62,004 nucleotides of DNA. Source: Prosthecobacter gellanilyticus. Lineage in GTDB: Bacteria; Verrucomicrobiota; Verrucomicrobiia; Verrucomicrobiales; Verrucomicrobiaceae. The stretch is from NCBI RefSeq assembly GCF_007992435.1, contig NZ_BKAG01000044.1, positions 1 through 62,004 on the forward strand. The letters are read 5' to 3'. Below the pieces are notes generated by a model, which did not search any database, had not been told where the DNA came from, and worked only from the letters and a program-made list of their open reading frames with translations. Below are positions 33,251 through 46,404 of this stretch, piece by piece. A program made the position numbers and the translations under genes. The first letter of the stretch is position 1, and each line of letters begins with the position of its first letter.

Positions 33251-33889
33251 ATGTTTCACGACGACAACGAAGACCAGGAGCTCGCTCCTCTTTCTCCGCT
33301 GATGGAGGCCATCATGCCGAAGCTGGCTGCCTGCCGCATCCGCGAGTATGGACCCGAAGACCTCGAGGCCTGCATTGAGATCCACCGCTCCAATGAGCCG
33401 GACTTCGTCTCGCCGGACAACCTGGACAGCTTCGTGGAGTTTCTCCAGGCCGGCACCTCCTACCTGCTTGTCATCGAGCACGGCGGCGATGTGATCGGCT
33501 GCGGCGGCCTGGAACTCGTGGGTGATTCCGATACCGCCGCGCTCATGCACGGCATGATTCACCGCGAATACCACCGCCGTGGTTTCGGCACCACCCTGCT
33601 GGCCGCGCGCATCGCCCTGCTGGAGACGGATGAGCGCCCGCTCGAGGTCTGGCTGCGTGCCAGCCCGGCGGCCGCCGGATTTTACGACCGTTTCGGCTTC
33701 CACCTGGAGCGTGTGGACCTCAATCGCCCCAACCGCCGCCGCGATCACGGTGCCTTCAGCCTTCAAATCGAGCCGCAGGACATCCTCGACGTCCGTGATG
33801 CCCTCGAAGAGCGCGAGATCCGCATCGAGCTGGATGATCAAGAGGAGGAAGACGAAGAGGAGATGGGGGAAGAGGACGAGCGGGAGTGA
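33251..33889 (+). CDS. GNAT-family N-acetyltransferase with acidic tail
   Basis: A 212-aa acetyl-CoA-dependent transferase. The GNAT core runs from about residue 30 (CRIREYGPEDLEACIEIH) to 155, with the acetyl-CoA loop REYHRRGFGTTLL and ASPAAAGFYDRFGFHLERV. The substrate is unknown. The C-terminal 20 residues are almost entirely Asp/Glu (QEEEDEEEMGEEDERE), which is unusual and could act in protein contacts or solubility. It lies 44 bases downstream of the AEC transporter. Confidence 0.85.
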   Translation: MFHDDNEDQELAPLSPLMEAIMPKLAACRIREYGPEDLEACIEIHRSNEPDFVSPDNLDSFVEFLQAGTSYLLVIEHGGDVIGCGGLELVGDSDTAALMHGMIHREYHRRGFGTTLLAARIALLETDERPLEVWLRASPAAAGFYDRFGFHLERVDLNRPNRRRDHGAFSLQIEPQDILDVRDALEEREIRIELDDQEEEDEEEMGEEDERE

Positions 33890-34271
33890 GCCAAGTGTGG
33901 GGGGGCGCGGGCCGTGGGGACGCGAGTGTTGAGTGAAGCGAATCCGTCCGCTCGGGCGGAATCCGGCACGTCTAGGTGGGCTCAGGGGCTCCTTCCCCCG
34001 TCCTGAAAAATTTTCACCCACCTCTCATCCGGTTCTTCCGGCCCCAAAACTGACCCTTGTCGGGGACGAAATCGTCACCGGACGGGGGGACTTTTTTCGA
34101 GGGGGAGAGGCGTTTTCCTGGGAAGTGTCAGGTTGGGCATTGTTCCTGCTAAAGCCCTCTTTTACTACCCAACCCTCTCATTGTGAATAACTGCCCCGCA
34201 CGAACCCGCCTCACTCCCGGACTTGCATAGTCCCGTCAAAGTGGCTAAATGCGGCCCCCTTTTGCACTAAA
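33890..34271 (+). promoter_or_regulatory. Long structured leader upstream of gltB
   Basis: This 382-base gap has no gene. It contains a hairpin TCCGTCC/GGGCGGA (33943-33960), probably ending the acetyltransferase transcript. A compact stem-loop GACGA-AA-TCGTC with outer pairing follows (about 34059-34083), with a T6 run 9 bases beyond (34092-34097), attenuator-like. The 16-mer at 34180-34195 recurs, inverted and with one mismatch, upstream of nusA (57245-57260). The promoter itself could not be fixed. Confidence 0.35.
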
Positions 34272-38873
<4,602 letters not shown>

Positions 38874-38972
38874 GAAGCCGCCTGGCGCGGGGTGTCCGGT
38901 GTCCCTCACCGCCCCCGCGTGTCATCCCCTCCTCAACACACTCTGACACTCTCTCTTTCAAAACGCTAGACC

Positions 38973-40451
38973 ATGGGAAAACCAACCGGCTTCATCGAAT
39001 TCACCCGAGAACTCCCTGCCGACCGCGATCCGCTTGAGCGCATCAAGGACTGGAAGGAATTTCATCTCCACCTGCCTGAAGACAGCCTGAAGAAGCAGGG
39101 CGCGCGCTGCATGGACTGCGGCATCCCTTTCTGCCACAGCGGCACGCTCATCAGCGGCATGGCCAGCGGCTGCCCGATCAACAACCTCATCCCTGAGTGG
39201 AATGATCTGATCTTCCGCGGCCTGTGGAAGGAGGCGCTCGACCGTCTGCACAAGACGAACAACTTCCCTGAGTTCACCGGCCGCGTGTGCCCAGCTCCCT
39301 GTGAAGGCGCCTGCGTCCTCGGCATCAATGATCCGCCGGTCACGATCAAGAACATCGAGGTCAGCATCATCGACAAAGGCTGGGAAGAAGGCTGGGTCGT
39401 CCCCCAGACGCCTGAGCGCCGCACCGGCAAAACCGTGGCCATCATCGGCTCCGGCCCTGCCGGCCTCAGCGCCGCCGCGCAGCTCAACCAGGCAGGTCAC
39501 ACCGTCACCGTCTTTGAACGTGCCGACCGTCCGGGCGGCCTGCTCATGTATGGCATTCCTAACATGAAGCTCGACAAGAAGGAAGTCGTGCTCCGCCGCG
39601 TGAAGCTGCTGGAAGACGAGGGCGTGACTTTCAAGTGCAACGTCAACGTCGGCACGGACATCACCGCCGAGCAGCTTCGCAAGGACTTCGATGCCATCAT
39701 CGTCGCCACCGGCGCCACGAAGCCGCGTGACCTTCCGATCCCCGGCCGCGAGCTGAAGGGCATTCATTTCGCCATGGACTTCCTCACCGCCAACACCAAG
39801 GCCGTGCTGGATCCCTCCGGCAAATACATCACCGCCGACGGCAAGGATGTCGTCATCATCGGGGGTGGTGACACCGGCACTGACTGCGTGGGCACCAGCA
39901 TCCGTCACGGTTGCACCACCGTCACGCAGCTTGAGATCATGGCCAAGCCGCCGCTCAAGCGCGCCGCGAACAACCCATGGCCCGAATGGCCGAAGGTCTA
40001 CAACATGGACTACGGCCAGCAGGAAGCCGCCGCCAAGTTTGGCGACGATCCCCGCGTCTATCTCACCACCGCCACGCACTTCGAAGGCGATGCCGATGGC
40101 AATGTGAAGGCCGTCCACGTTGTCAATGTCGAGTGGAAGAAGGACGAGAAGGGTAACTTCGGTCCGCAGAAGATTCCTGGCACAGAGAAGGTCCTCCCCG
40201 CGCAGCTCGTGCTGCTGGCCATGGGCTTCCTCGGGCCTGAACAGCCGCTGCTGGATGCCCTGAATGTCGAGCGCGATCAGCGCAGCAACATCAAGGCCGA
40301 GCACGAGAAATACACCACCAGCCTCCCCGGCGTCTTCGCCGCCGGCGACTGCCGCCGTGGCCAGTCCCTCGTCGTCTGGGCCTTCAACGAAGGTCGCGGC
40401 GCCGCACGCGAGTGCGACCGCTTCCTGATGGGCGAGACGAGCCTTCCGTGA
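38973..40451 (+). CDS. gltD: Glutamate synthase small subunit
   Basis: A 492-aa flavoprotein that passes electrons from NADPH through FAD and Fe-S clusters to GltB. The N-terminal cysteine motif is CMDCGIPFCHSG (C46, C49, C54), followed by a second cluster-binding group (RVCPAPCEGACVLG). The FAD site GSGPAGLSAA and the NADPH site GGGDTGTDCVG are intact, with the closing GVFAAGDCRRGQSLVVWA. The gene is the distal member of gltBD and is followed by an intrinsic terminator. Confidence 0.97.
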   Translation: MGKPTGFIEFTRELPADRDPLERIKDWKEFHLHLPEDSLKKQGARCMDCGIPFCHSGTLISGMASGCPINNLIPEWNDLIFRGLWKEALDRLHKTNNFPEFTGRVCPAPCEGACVLGINDPPVTIKNIEVSIIDKGWEEGWVVPQTPERRTGKTVAIIGSGPAGLSAAAQLNQAGHTVTVFERADRPGGLLMYGIPNMKLDKKEVVLRRVKLLEDEGVTFKCNVNVGTDITAEQLRKDFDAIIVATGATKPRDLPIPGRELKGIHFAMDFLTANTKAVLDPSGKYITADGKDVVIIGGGDTGTDCVGTSIRHGCTTVTQLEIMAKPPLKRAANNPWPEWPKVYNMDYGQQEAAAKFGDDPRVYLTTATHFEGDADGNVKAVHVVNVEWKKDEKGNFGPQKIPGTEKVLPAQLVLLAMGFLGPEQPLLDALNVERDQRSNIKAEHEKYTTSLPGVFAAGDCRRGQSLVVWAFNEGRGAARECDRFLMGETSLP

Positions 40452-40483
40452 TCGTTGGTTAGGCTAATTGATTCAATCATGAC

Positions 40484-40514
40484 CCCAAGGTTCGCGAGAG
40501 CCTTGGGGTTTTGT
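40484..40514 (+). terminator. Intrinsic terminator of gltBD
   Basis: CCCCAAGG (40484-40491) pairs with CCTTGGGG (40502-40509) and is followed by TTTTGTTT, 32 bases after the gltD stop. Confidence 0.9.
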
Positions 40515-40516
40515 TT

Positions 40517-40770
40517 GGCCACAGTATGTCAAAGGCGCGGAGCGTCCCGGAGTGCGGCGGCAGAGAGGCACGGAACAACCGTGCCTCGTCGACACCGCTC
40601 TCGTGCGCACACGACGTTTTCTTATCACGATGGTAGCGTGTTCGCACTCAGCGGTGTCGCGCTTGAGCGCTTCCCACCGCCCCCCACGACGCTGCCGCGA
40701 CTTCGGTGTGCTGTATGATGCCAGCGCCTGATGTGGATATCTTTATCTTGATGCCTGTTGATGATGCAAA
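40517..40770. repeat. Gap with nested inverted repeats
   Basis: No gene is visible. GAGGCACGG (40565-40573) pairs with CCGTGCCTC (40579-40587), and directly after it CGACACCGCT (40590-40599) pairs with AGCGGTGTCG (40650-40659). The first is a tight hairpin, the second an inverted repeat with a 50-base spacer. The layout resembles other repeat-bearing gaps at 54.8-55.0 kb and 61.7-61.9 kb. Confidence 0.5.
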
Positions 40771-40773
40771 AGA

Positions 40774-40797
40774 AACGGCACCCGATCGGGTGCCGTT
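40774..40797 (-). terminator. Terminator of the Lys/Gly repeat gene
   Basis: A perfect 24-bp palindrome (AACGGCACCC with GGGTGCCGTT) is followed, on the minus strand, by TCTTTT. It lies 66 bases past the stop of the minus-strand repeat gene. Confidence 0.75.
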
Positions 40798-40863
40798 CAT
40801 GGTTAGGCTGGAATGAGTCAACCTCTGCGCTGGCCCAAAAGACCAGAACCTTGGGAATCTGCA

Positions 40864-41280
40864 TCAGCGCTTGGGCTTGCGACCTGCGGAGCCAGTTCCT
40901 TTGGTGCCAGCGTCACCGCCGGGTTTACGGCCAGCAGAGCCGGTGCCTTTGGTTCCTGCATCGCCGCCTGGCTTGCGACCTGCGGAGCCGGAACCTTTGG
41001 TGCTCGATCCGCCGCTGGGTGCGAGGCCGGCGGAACCCGTGCCTTTAGTGCCTGCGTCGTTGCCGGGCTTACGGCCTGCAGAACCTGTGCCTTTGGTGCC
41101 CGCGTCACCGCCTGGTGTGCGGCCAGCAGAGCCGGAGCCTTTGGTGCTTGAACCGCCGCTCGGTGCGAGCCCGGCGGAACCTGTGCCTTTGGTGCCTGCA
41201 TCACCACCAGGTGTGCGGGCTGCTTTCTTGGATGTGACCTTCTTCGCCGTCGCCTTTTTTGATGCTGCTTTTTTGCTCAT
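40864..41280 (-). CDS. Lys-rich, seven-repeat low-complexity protein (histone-like tail)
   Basis: A 138-aa protein of very unusual composition. The N-terminal 21 residues are basic (MSKKAASKKATAKKVTSKKA), like histone H1-type tails. Seven tandem 16-residue repeats follow, in two types: PGGDAGTKGTGSAG-containing (A) and APSGGSSTKGSGSAG-containing (B), in the order A-B-A-A-B-A-A. It ends RKPKR. Only Gly, Ser, Thr, Ala, Lys, Arg, Pro, Asp and a few others occur, so it must be disordered and positively charged. DNA or RNA binding is an inference. Start ATG 41280 follows CTCCCTACCT. A strong terminator lies downstream, so it is an independent, expressed gene. Confidence 0.7.
   Translation of the reverse strand: MSKKAASKKATAKKVTSKKAARTPGGDAGTKGTGSAGLAPSGGSSTKGSGSAGRTPGGDAGTKGTGSAGRKPGNDAGTKGTGSAGLAPSGGSSTKGSGSAGRKPGGDAGTKGTGSAGRKPGGDAGTKGTGSAGRKPKR
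40882..41217. repeat. Seven 48-bp tandem repeats in coding sequence
   Basis: Seven in-frame 48-bp units encode the 16-residue repeats of the Lys-rich protein. Type B units (LAPSGG...) are nearly identical to each other, as are type A units, suggesting duplication of multi-unit blocks. Confidence 0.85.
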
Positions 41281-41430
41281 AGGTAGGGAGATGGATTTTC
41301 TAATCCAATGACAAGCTAGCCTAAGGGTGGTGATAGAGACAAGATCAGAAATGAGCTCGCACATCGAATGAAACCAGAGCCTTGAAAATCACTTCCCCGC
41401 TTTCCAGTAGCGTCTGACATCGAGATTCCA

Positions 41431-41931
41431 CTAACGACGCTGATAAATAAGCATGGGCATGCCGAAGACGATCTCTTCATGTGAGCGCTCAAAGCCAAGC
41501 TTCTCGAGGACGCCTTGGGAGCGGAGGTGATCCGCATGTACATCCGCAAACAGAGGTGTGCCGCTGAGATGTGTGTCGAACCAATCCAGCCATGCGCGAC
41601 CGACTTCGACAGCATAGCCCTGACCCCAATAAGGGCGTGCCAGACGAAAGCCGAGCTCGATGCGCTGGCCATCGGGAAGGTGATGCAAGCCACAGTCACC
41701 GATGGCGACGCCAGTTTCGCGATGAATGATGAGTCGCTTGCTGAATCCGTGGCGCATTTCGTGATCGACATAACCAACGATGCGACGTCGAGTGTCCTCC
41801 AGTGTGGCATCCGCGCCTTTGGGGATGAAGCGCATGACTTCGGGATCCGAAAACCAGGTGAAGGCTTGCTCGGCATCCGTCAGCTCAAAGGGCCGGAGGC
41901 GAGTGCGCTCAGTTTCGATCCATTCAGTCAT
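41431..41931 (-). CDS. RimJ/RimL-like GNAT acetyltransferase
   Basis: A 166-aa acetyltransferase with the RimJ/RimL pattern: ERTRLRPFELTDAEQAFTWF at the start, GDCGLHHLPDGQRIELGFRL in the middle, and the acetyl-CoA loop PYWGQGYAVEVGRAWLDW. Targets could be ribosomal proteins, antibiotics or small metabolites; none can be inferred. It lies 18 bases downstream of the toroid gene on the same strand. ATG 41931 follows CAACCTTTCCG. Confidence 0.85.
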   Translation of the reverse strand: MTEWIETERTRLRPFELTDAEQAFTWFSDPEVMRFIPKGADATLEDTRRRIVGYVDHEMRHGFSKRLIIHRETGVAIGDCGLHHLPDGQRIELGFRLARPYWGQGYAVEVGRAWLDWFDTHLSGTPLFADVHADHLRSQGVLEKLGFERSHEEIVFGMPMLIYQRR

Positions 41932-41949
41932 CGGAAAGGTTGCTGGAGA

Positions 41950-43221
41950 TTACTGGCCAGCCAGCAGCAGACGCTCCCAGGCCATCTCCACCCAGAAGAA
42001 CTGGGAGTAGTAGAGCTTGGTGTAGTCGTAATGGGCGATGAGCTTTTCCAAAGCCGGGCGATGCTGCTTCAACACCGCAGCATCAGAAGCGAGGGTGACG
42101 ATCCACGCGGCGGCGGTGGGCTCGCGGACGAAGGCGGTTTCCTTCGGGCGACGCGGGGCCACTTTGACAAAGTTCCTCAACTGGGCTTGGGCCAGTGCCA
42201 CCGATTCGTGCTCAGTCTGCTGTGGTTTCCACTCGGCGTTCATCACGCGCCAGTTCATCTCAAAGGGGCTGGTGTCCGCGTTGTCGAATTGCTCGGAGAG
42301 CGAGAGACTCTCCGCAGCAAGGTTTGAGCTTAATGTTAGGCCCTTGGCGTAGTCGGCTTTCAATGTGGCATCCGTCTCCAGTTCCCACAAACCGCGCAAG
42401 GCACCCACAGCGGCGCAGGAGGTCCAGTTGTGCGTCTTCGCGTAGAAGAACTTCATGCCACCGGCGCAGAGTTCCTGCTTGGAGAGGTTGTGATCACCTC
42501 CGCGCTTGGCCAGTTCTGCCGTATACAGGGTTTGCCACTTCGCATCGCCGGTGACGCGGTGAAGAATCTTCATGGTGAAGAGCATGCGCGCGGCCTCTTC
42601 AAAGTGAAAGCCATTGAAGGTGCCGCGTGTGTTGAAAGGTGGTTCGGCGGGCATCTTCCAGTCCAGCTTCACGATCTCCTCCGCCGTCTCGGTGATGTGC
42701 TTGGCGATGCGCTGCTTCTCCGCAGCCGTGGCGAGATCTGACTCCCAGTAGCGCCACAAGCCGAGAAACCAGGGCATGGTCTGGTCATTCGATCCCATGG
42801 GGTAGTGTGATTTGCCATCCGTGCTCACACCACGGCCCACGAAGCCCTTCACCTCGCTGATCGAGTTCAGCAGGATCAGACCTTCCATGAGCTTGCGTGC
42901 CTTCACTGCATCCGCGTCCGCCTTCGTGCGCTTCCAGCGATGCATCGCCGCATCCATGTAGAGGCCGTTGAACATCGCCCCATTCTCGATCGGTGCCCAC
43001 CAGCCCAGCGCGTTCGGCTTGCCCTCCTTGCACTCCTCCGGCGTCGGCAGGGAGACCTTCCCCTCCATGTCCACGAAGTCGATCATGATGCCGTACTCAT
43101 CCATGAACCGACGCCAGATCTCGGTGTGCGCCTGCTCTGCCGCCGTCGAGGTGTCCGCCGCGTGAAGCGGGCGGAAAGCGGATGCGGCGAGGGTGGAGAG
43201 GATGAAGGCGCGGCGGTTCAT
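41950..43221 (-). CDS. Tat-exported putative alpha/alpha-toroid protein
   Basis: A 423-aa protein with a Tat-like signal (MNRRAFILSTLAASAFRPLHA), so periplasmic or secreted. The body consists of helical repeats with aromatic and acidic clusters (NGLYMDAAMHRWKR, YPMGSNDQTMPWFLGLWRYW, GTFNGFHFEEAARMLF, KTHNWTSCAAVGALRGLW) reminiscent of alpha/alpha-toroid glycoside hydrolases or polysaccharide lyases. I cannot name a family or catalytic residue. Its neighbour upstream is a secreted FAD oxidoreductase, which supports a role in extracellular carbohydrate use. Start ATG 43221 was chosen for the signal; the frame extends to 43281. Confidence 0.7.
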   Translation of the reverse strand: MNRRAFILSTLAASAFRPLHAADTSTAAEQAHTEIWRRFMDEYGIMIDFVDMEGKVSLPTPEECKEGKPNALGWWAPIENGAMFNGLYMDAAMHRWKRTKADADAVKARKLMEGLILLNSISEVKGFVGRGVSTDGKSHYPMGSNDQTMPWFLGLWRYWESDLATAAEKQRIAKHITETAEEIVKLDWKMPAEPPFNTRGTFNGFHFEEAARMLFTMKILHRVTGDAKWQTLYTAELAKRGGDHNLSKQELCAGGMKFFYAKTHNWTSCAAVGALRGLWELETDATLKADYAKGLTLSSNLAAESLSLSEQFDNADTSPFEMNWRVMNAEWKPQQTEHESVALAQAQLRNFVKVAPRRPKETAFVREPTAAAWIVTLASDAAVLKQHRPALEKLIAHYDYTKLYYSQFFWVEMAWERLLLAGQ

Positions 43222-43313
43222 GGAGATGTGGAACAGTGGAGTGATGGTGTTTTGAAAGTCAACACTCCACGCTCCCGACACTCCACCTGAATCTGAAAGG
43301 CCGGGCGGTGCTG

Positions 43314-44954
43314 TCAGTTGGCGGGACGATCAGGAGTGGGCGCGTGCAGGACCTGTCCGCTCGCCAGCAACTGCTTGCGCAAATCGGCATAGCTCACCTG
43401 CTGCACGGTCTGATCGCGATCCATGGCGATGACCGCAGCGCTCGCCGCCGACTGCGCGGCGACCATGAAAGTGAACTCGATCCGATACGCTCCATACGCG
43501 ACGTAGCTCGACGAAGGGCAGGTCGGCGTGAGGAGATTCGTGCATTCGGCCACATGCGGGACCAGGCTGCGATAAGGGATGCCGCAGGGGATCCAGTCCT
43601 CCTTCTTGGATTCATTGAAGACTGCGCCTTCGCTCCAGACGCGGCCATCTTTGACGATGCGACGTGCGTGATGAAGATCCGGCGGCCACCAGATCAAGCC
43701 CACGCTGTCTTCGACGGGCTGAGGATTGTCTTTGCGCACGTGCGCCTCCGTCAGCACGAAGTCACTGACCATGCGGCGGCCGTTGCGCACATAGAAGATA
43801 CGCGGCCAGCCGTCGTTGTCGGTGAACTCATCTTTGCAGCGTCCCCAGGGGGCCCAGGCCTCGCGTTGTTTGGCAGGCACAGCGGGGTCATTGGCCATGA
43901 ACCAATACACACCCTGGATGTAGTCGCGGCTGTCACGCACCATGCGCTCACGATCGGCGTAACTAGCGATGGGATAATTATGGTTCCAGCCCGTGCAGTT
44001 GCCTGCCAGGAAGTGCCATGAGCCGGGATCAGTCTTGCCATTCGGCAGACCGGCGGAGGGTGCATTGATCACGCCACCAGCGGCCAGATAGCGGCGGTGC
44101 AGCTCATAGTGCGAGGGATCGTAGCCCGCCGGTTTCTCCATCGGCAGACGATTGGTGGGATCTTTGGTTAGGCAGAGACGGAAGCTGTAGCCCTGGATGC
44201 TCTCATCCGCATCGCCATGGGTTCCGAGCGGGCCTTCCTGAACGCCGAAAAGCAGTCCGCTGGAGGCATCACCAGGGACGCGATACGGATCCACTTTCCG
44301 GTCAAACTGTCCGTGCCTTGTGTCATTGCGGATGCCATTCTTGGTCTCTCCATACTTCGCATTGGCCTCGCGACCGACAGAGAAACGGGTGCCTGCCAAC
44401 GCGAGCAGGTCGCCTTCATAAGTGGCATCGATAAACATCCTGGCATGCACGTCGGCGCCGTTTTCGAAATGCAGTGCGGTGATGCGTGCGCCGTCCTTGG
44501 TCACGCCCTTTTGCTCTTTCAAACGATGGCCGCGCCGCACGGTGATTTTGGGTTCTTCCGCCGCCCATGCATCCCACACGGCCTCGGCCACATGGGGCTC
44601 GAAGCGCCAGAGGTCGGGTTCCTTGCGCCGTTCCGCCACCATCGCGTCAAACTTCGTCTCGCGACCATACTTGGCACTGGCGCGGCGGTAGAACTCCAGC
44701 GCGAGTCCGCCGACGGCGGGGCTGTTTTGAAATTCCTTGTGGTTGTCGATGTCCGTGCCGCCCAGTCCTTCCACGCTCATGCCGCCCAGATGCTGCCCTG
44801 CCTCCACCAGCACCACGGTCTTGCCTTCCTTCGCCGCCTGCACGGCGGCGATAACGCCGGCGCTGGTGCCGCCATAGACGCAGAGATCTGCTTCCGTGGC
44901 GGCTTGAGCCGATAACGTCAGGAGCGCGAGAAAGGAAAGGAGGGCAGGCTTCAT
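43314..44954 (-). CDS. Secreted FAD-dependent oxidoreductase (PF12831-like)
   Basis: A 546-aa flavoprotein. The signal MKPALLSFLALLTLSAQA is followed by the FAD-binding segment LCVYGGTSAGVIAAVQAAKEGK and VEAGQHLGGMSVEGLGGTDI, then the family blocks FIDATYEGDLLALAGTRFSVGRE and GNCTGWNHNYPIASYADRERM. The family is abundant in Planctomycetes, Verrucomicrobia and Bacteroidetes, usually near carbohydrate-degrading enzymes, but the substrate is unknown. Its start overlaps the LamG-like gene stop by 4 bases (ATGA), so the two are translationally coupled. Export of a flavoprotein by a Sec-like signal is noteworthy. Confidence 0.88.
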   Translation of the reverse strand: MKPALLSFLALLTLSAQAATEADLCVYGGTSAGVIAAVQAAKEGKTVVLVEAGQHLGGMSVEGLGGTDIDNHKEFQNSPAVGGLALEFYRRASAKYGRETKFDAMVAERRKEPDLWRFEPHVAEAVWDAWAAEEPKITVRRGHRLKEQKGVTKDGARITALHFENGADVHARMFIDATYEGDLLALAGTRFSVGREANAKYGETKNGIRNDTRHGQFDRKVDPYRVPGDASSGLLFGVQEGPLGTHGDADESIQGYSFRLCLTKDPTNRLPMEKPAGYDPSHYELHRRYLAAGGVINAPSAGLPNGKTDPGSWHFLAGNCTGWNHNYPIASYADRERMVRDSRDYIQGVYWFMANDPAVPAKQREAWAPWGRCKDEFTDNDGWPRIFYVRNGRRMVSDFVLTEAHVRKDNPQPVEDSVGLIWWPPDLHHARRIVKDGRVWSEGAVFNESKKEDWIPCGIPYRSLVPHVAECTNLLTPTCPSSSYVAYGAYRIEFTFMVAAQSAASAAVIAMDRDQTVQQVSYADLRKQLLASGQVLHAPTPDRPAN

Positions 44955-46219
44955 GGCTGTGCTGAAACAGGCTTCTCCTGCGCGATTTTGGACAGCTTCT
45001 CGAGTTCCGTTTCTGATAGTGCCCGGTCAAACACCGCCACGCCGCCGATCCAGCCGGTGAAGCCCACGCTGCGGCTGCTGTGAATGACACGCCCGATGGT
45101 GAAGGGGCCGCCCGAACCATCGTTCTTCGGCGTGTAGAGGTCGTGCGGATACCACCAGGGGTTCAGGCTCAAGGCCACCAGGTCACGCTTGGTTTCGAGC
45201 CATTGGCCATCGGCGGTTTTGGACTCGGTGACCTGCACTTTCGTGTAGCGGAATTCATGGATCACCTCGCGCTCATTCGCGGTCTCACTGAGTACCTGGG
45301 TAGAGATGATTTTGTCCTCGGGAGGATTGTAATACTGGTCCGCTGGAAAGTTCGTGTCCTCGCCATCCTGCCGTTCTGGGATGCGCGCGTAGTGCCCCTG
45401 CATGTAGGCGTTGTAGGCATAGGAGATCAGGCCGTCCTTCTTCGGGCCTTCCAGCCAGCGCTTGCCTGACTTGCCATTCAGCCAGCCGGTGAGTTCATCC
45501 TTCTCATGATCGAAGGTCATGGCAAAGCACTGCCAGGCTGCATCCAGCACCTCTGGAGGTGCCTCTGCAGACACCTTGGGCGAAATGCCGACGGAGTTGC
45601 ACTTGTGGAGCGCATACTTGTTCAGGAAGGAACTGGCGCCGTTTTCCGACACGTGGCCGCAGGCGCTGCCCTCCTTGTTGAGCCCGGTAAAGAGCGCGTA
45701 CTGCCGCTGGCCGCGCTCCACCTTCGCGATGCTGGCGGTGCTCTTCTCCTTCAGATCCGTGCCTTCATGCCAGATGCCCGCCAGGGCATGATTGCCGCTC
45801 TCGCGCACGGCCCACACCACCACGCTGACCGATTTGCCCGCGCCCTTGATGTCGATGGCCGAGTCATGCAGACGTTCGCGGGGCACAAAGAGGAAGGGGC
45901 GGAAGTCCGCGTCCGTTTCCTTTACGATGCGGATGGCCTGCCCAAACGGTCCACGCCCCAGCAGCGGAAAGTCCGCATACGTCGCCTCGCGCCCCTGGCC
46001 CCAAAAATCCTTGATGTAGTTCCCCGCATCCAGCGGGAACTCATTCGTCGCCCCCGCAGGCACATGCGCCGTGAAACGCCGCGCCCCACCCGCCTCCCGC
46101 TTCACAAAGTCCCAGAACGCCACGCACCCAGATGTGTCCGTCACCATGGCCACCCGGTCTGCAGTTTCAGCGAAGAGGCTGGAGGAGAAAAGAAGGAGGG
46201 CGATGGCAGTACGATGCAT
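44951..46219 (-). CDS. Secreted LamG/concanavalin-like domain protein
   Basis: A 422-aa exported protein (signal MHRTAIALLLFSSSLFA). The pattern CVAFWDFVKREAGG, GKSVSVVVWAV, FAMTFDHEKDELTGWLNGK and GWIGGVAVFDRALSETELEKL is typical of LamG-type beta-sandwich domains, which bind glycans or proteins. The C-terminal half inserts a long segment (residues about 255-375) not typical of a single LamG domain. It is the first gene of a unit with the FAD oxidoreductase. Upstream lies a palindromic repeat and the divergent fic gene. Confidence 0.75.
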   Translation of the reverse strand: MHRTAIALLLFSSSLFAETADRVAMVTDTSGCVAFWDFVKREAGGARRFTAHVPAGATNEFPLDAGNYIKDFWGQGREATYADFPLLGRGPFGQAIRIVKETDADFRPFLFVPRERLHDSAIDIKGAGKSVSVVVWAVRESGNHALAGIWHEGTDLKEKSTASIAKVERGQRQYALFTGLNKEGSACGHVSENGASSFLNKYALHKCNSVGISPKVSAEAPPEVLDAAWQCFAMTFDHEKDELTGWLNGKSGKRWLEGPKKDGLISYAYNAYMQGHYARIPERQDGEDTNFPADQYYNPPEDKIISTQVLSETANEREVIHEFRYTKVQVTESKTADGQWLETKRDLVALSLNPWWYPHDLYTPKNDGSGGPFTIGRVIHSSRSVGFTGWIGGVAVFDRALSETELEKLSKIAQEKPVSAQP

Positions 46220-46296
46220 GCCTCATGGTTAGCGTCAGTGACATTGGGACGCAAACTGACGGGTGGGGTTGGGTCATCACCTGAAACAGTAAGATA

Positions 46297-46373
46297 CACC
46301 GCGAGAGGTTAGAAAACCGCAGAGACCTGATTTAGAAGCAATCTTCTCTGCGGTCTTCTTATCTCTTGCGGTG
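46297..46373. repeat. 29-bp-arm palindrome of ACCGCAGAGA type
   Basis: The left arm (46297-46325) and right arm (46345-46373) match at 25 of 29 positions, with a 19-base loop. The arms start with CACCGC and end with CCGCAGAGA. It sits between the divergent LamG-like and fic genes. Confidence 0.8.
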
Positions 46374-46404
46374 CCAATTGATCGTTCGGGACTTCTGCTT
46401 ATCC

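Noticed and set aside
34180..34195. 16-mer shared with the nusA upstream region (57245-57260, inverted, one mismatch)
   Set aside because: A match of this length with one mismatch is expected by chance several times in 62 kb; no other support for a common site.
40882..41217. CRISPR-like array
   Set aside because: The 48-bp units are contiguous, have no spacers and are in-frame coding repeats.
40871..41311. Pro/Ala-rich ORF on the plus strand
   Set aside because: It is the complement of the Lys/Gly repeat gene; the minus-strand product has a sensible start, basic N-terminus and terminator.
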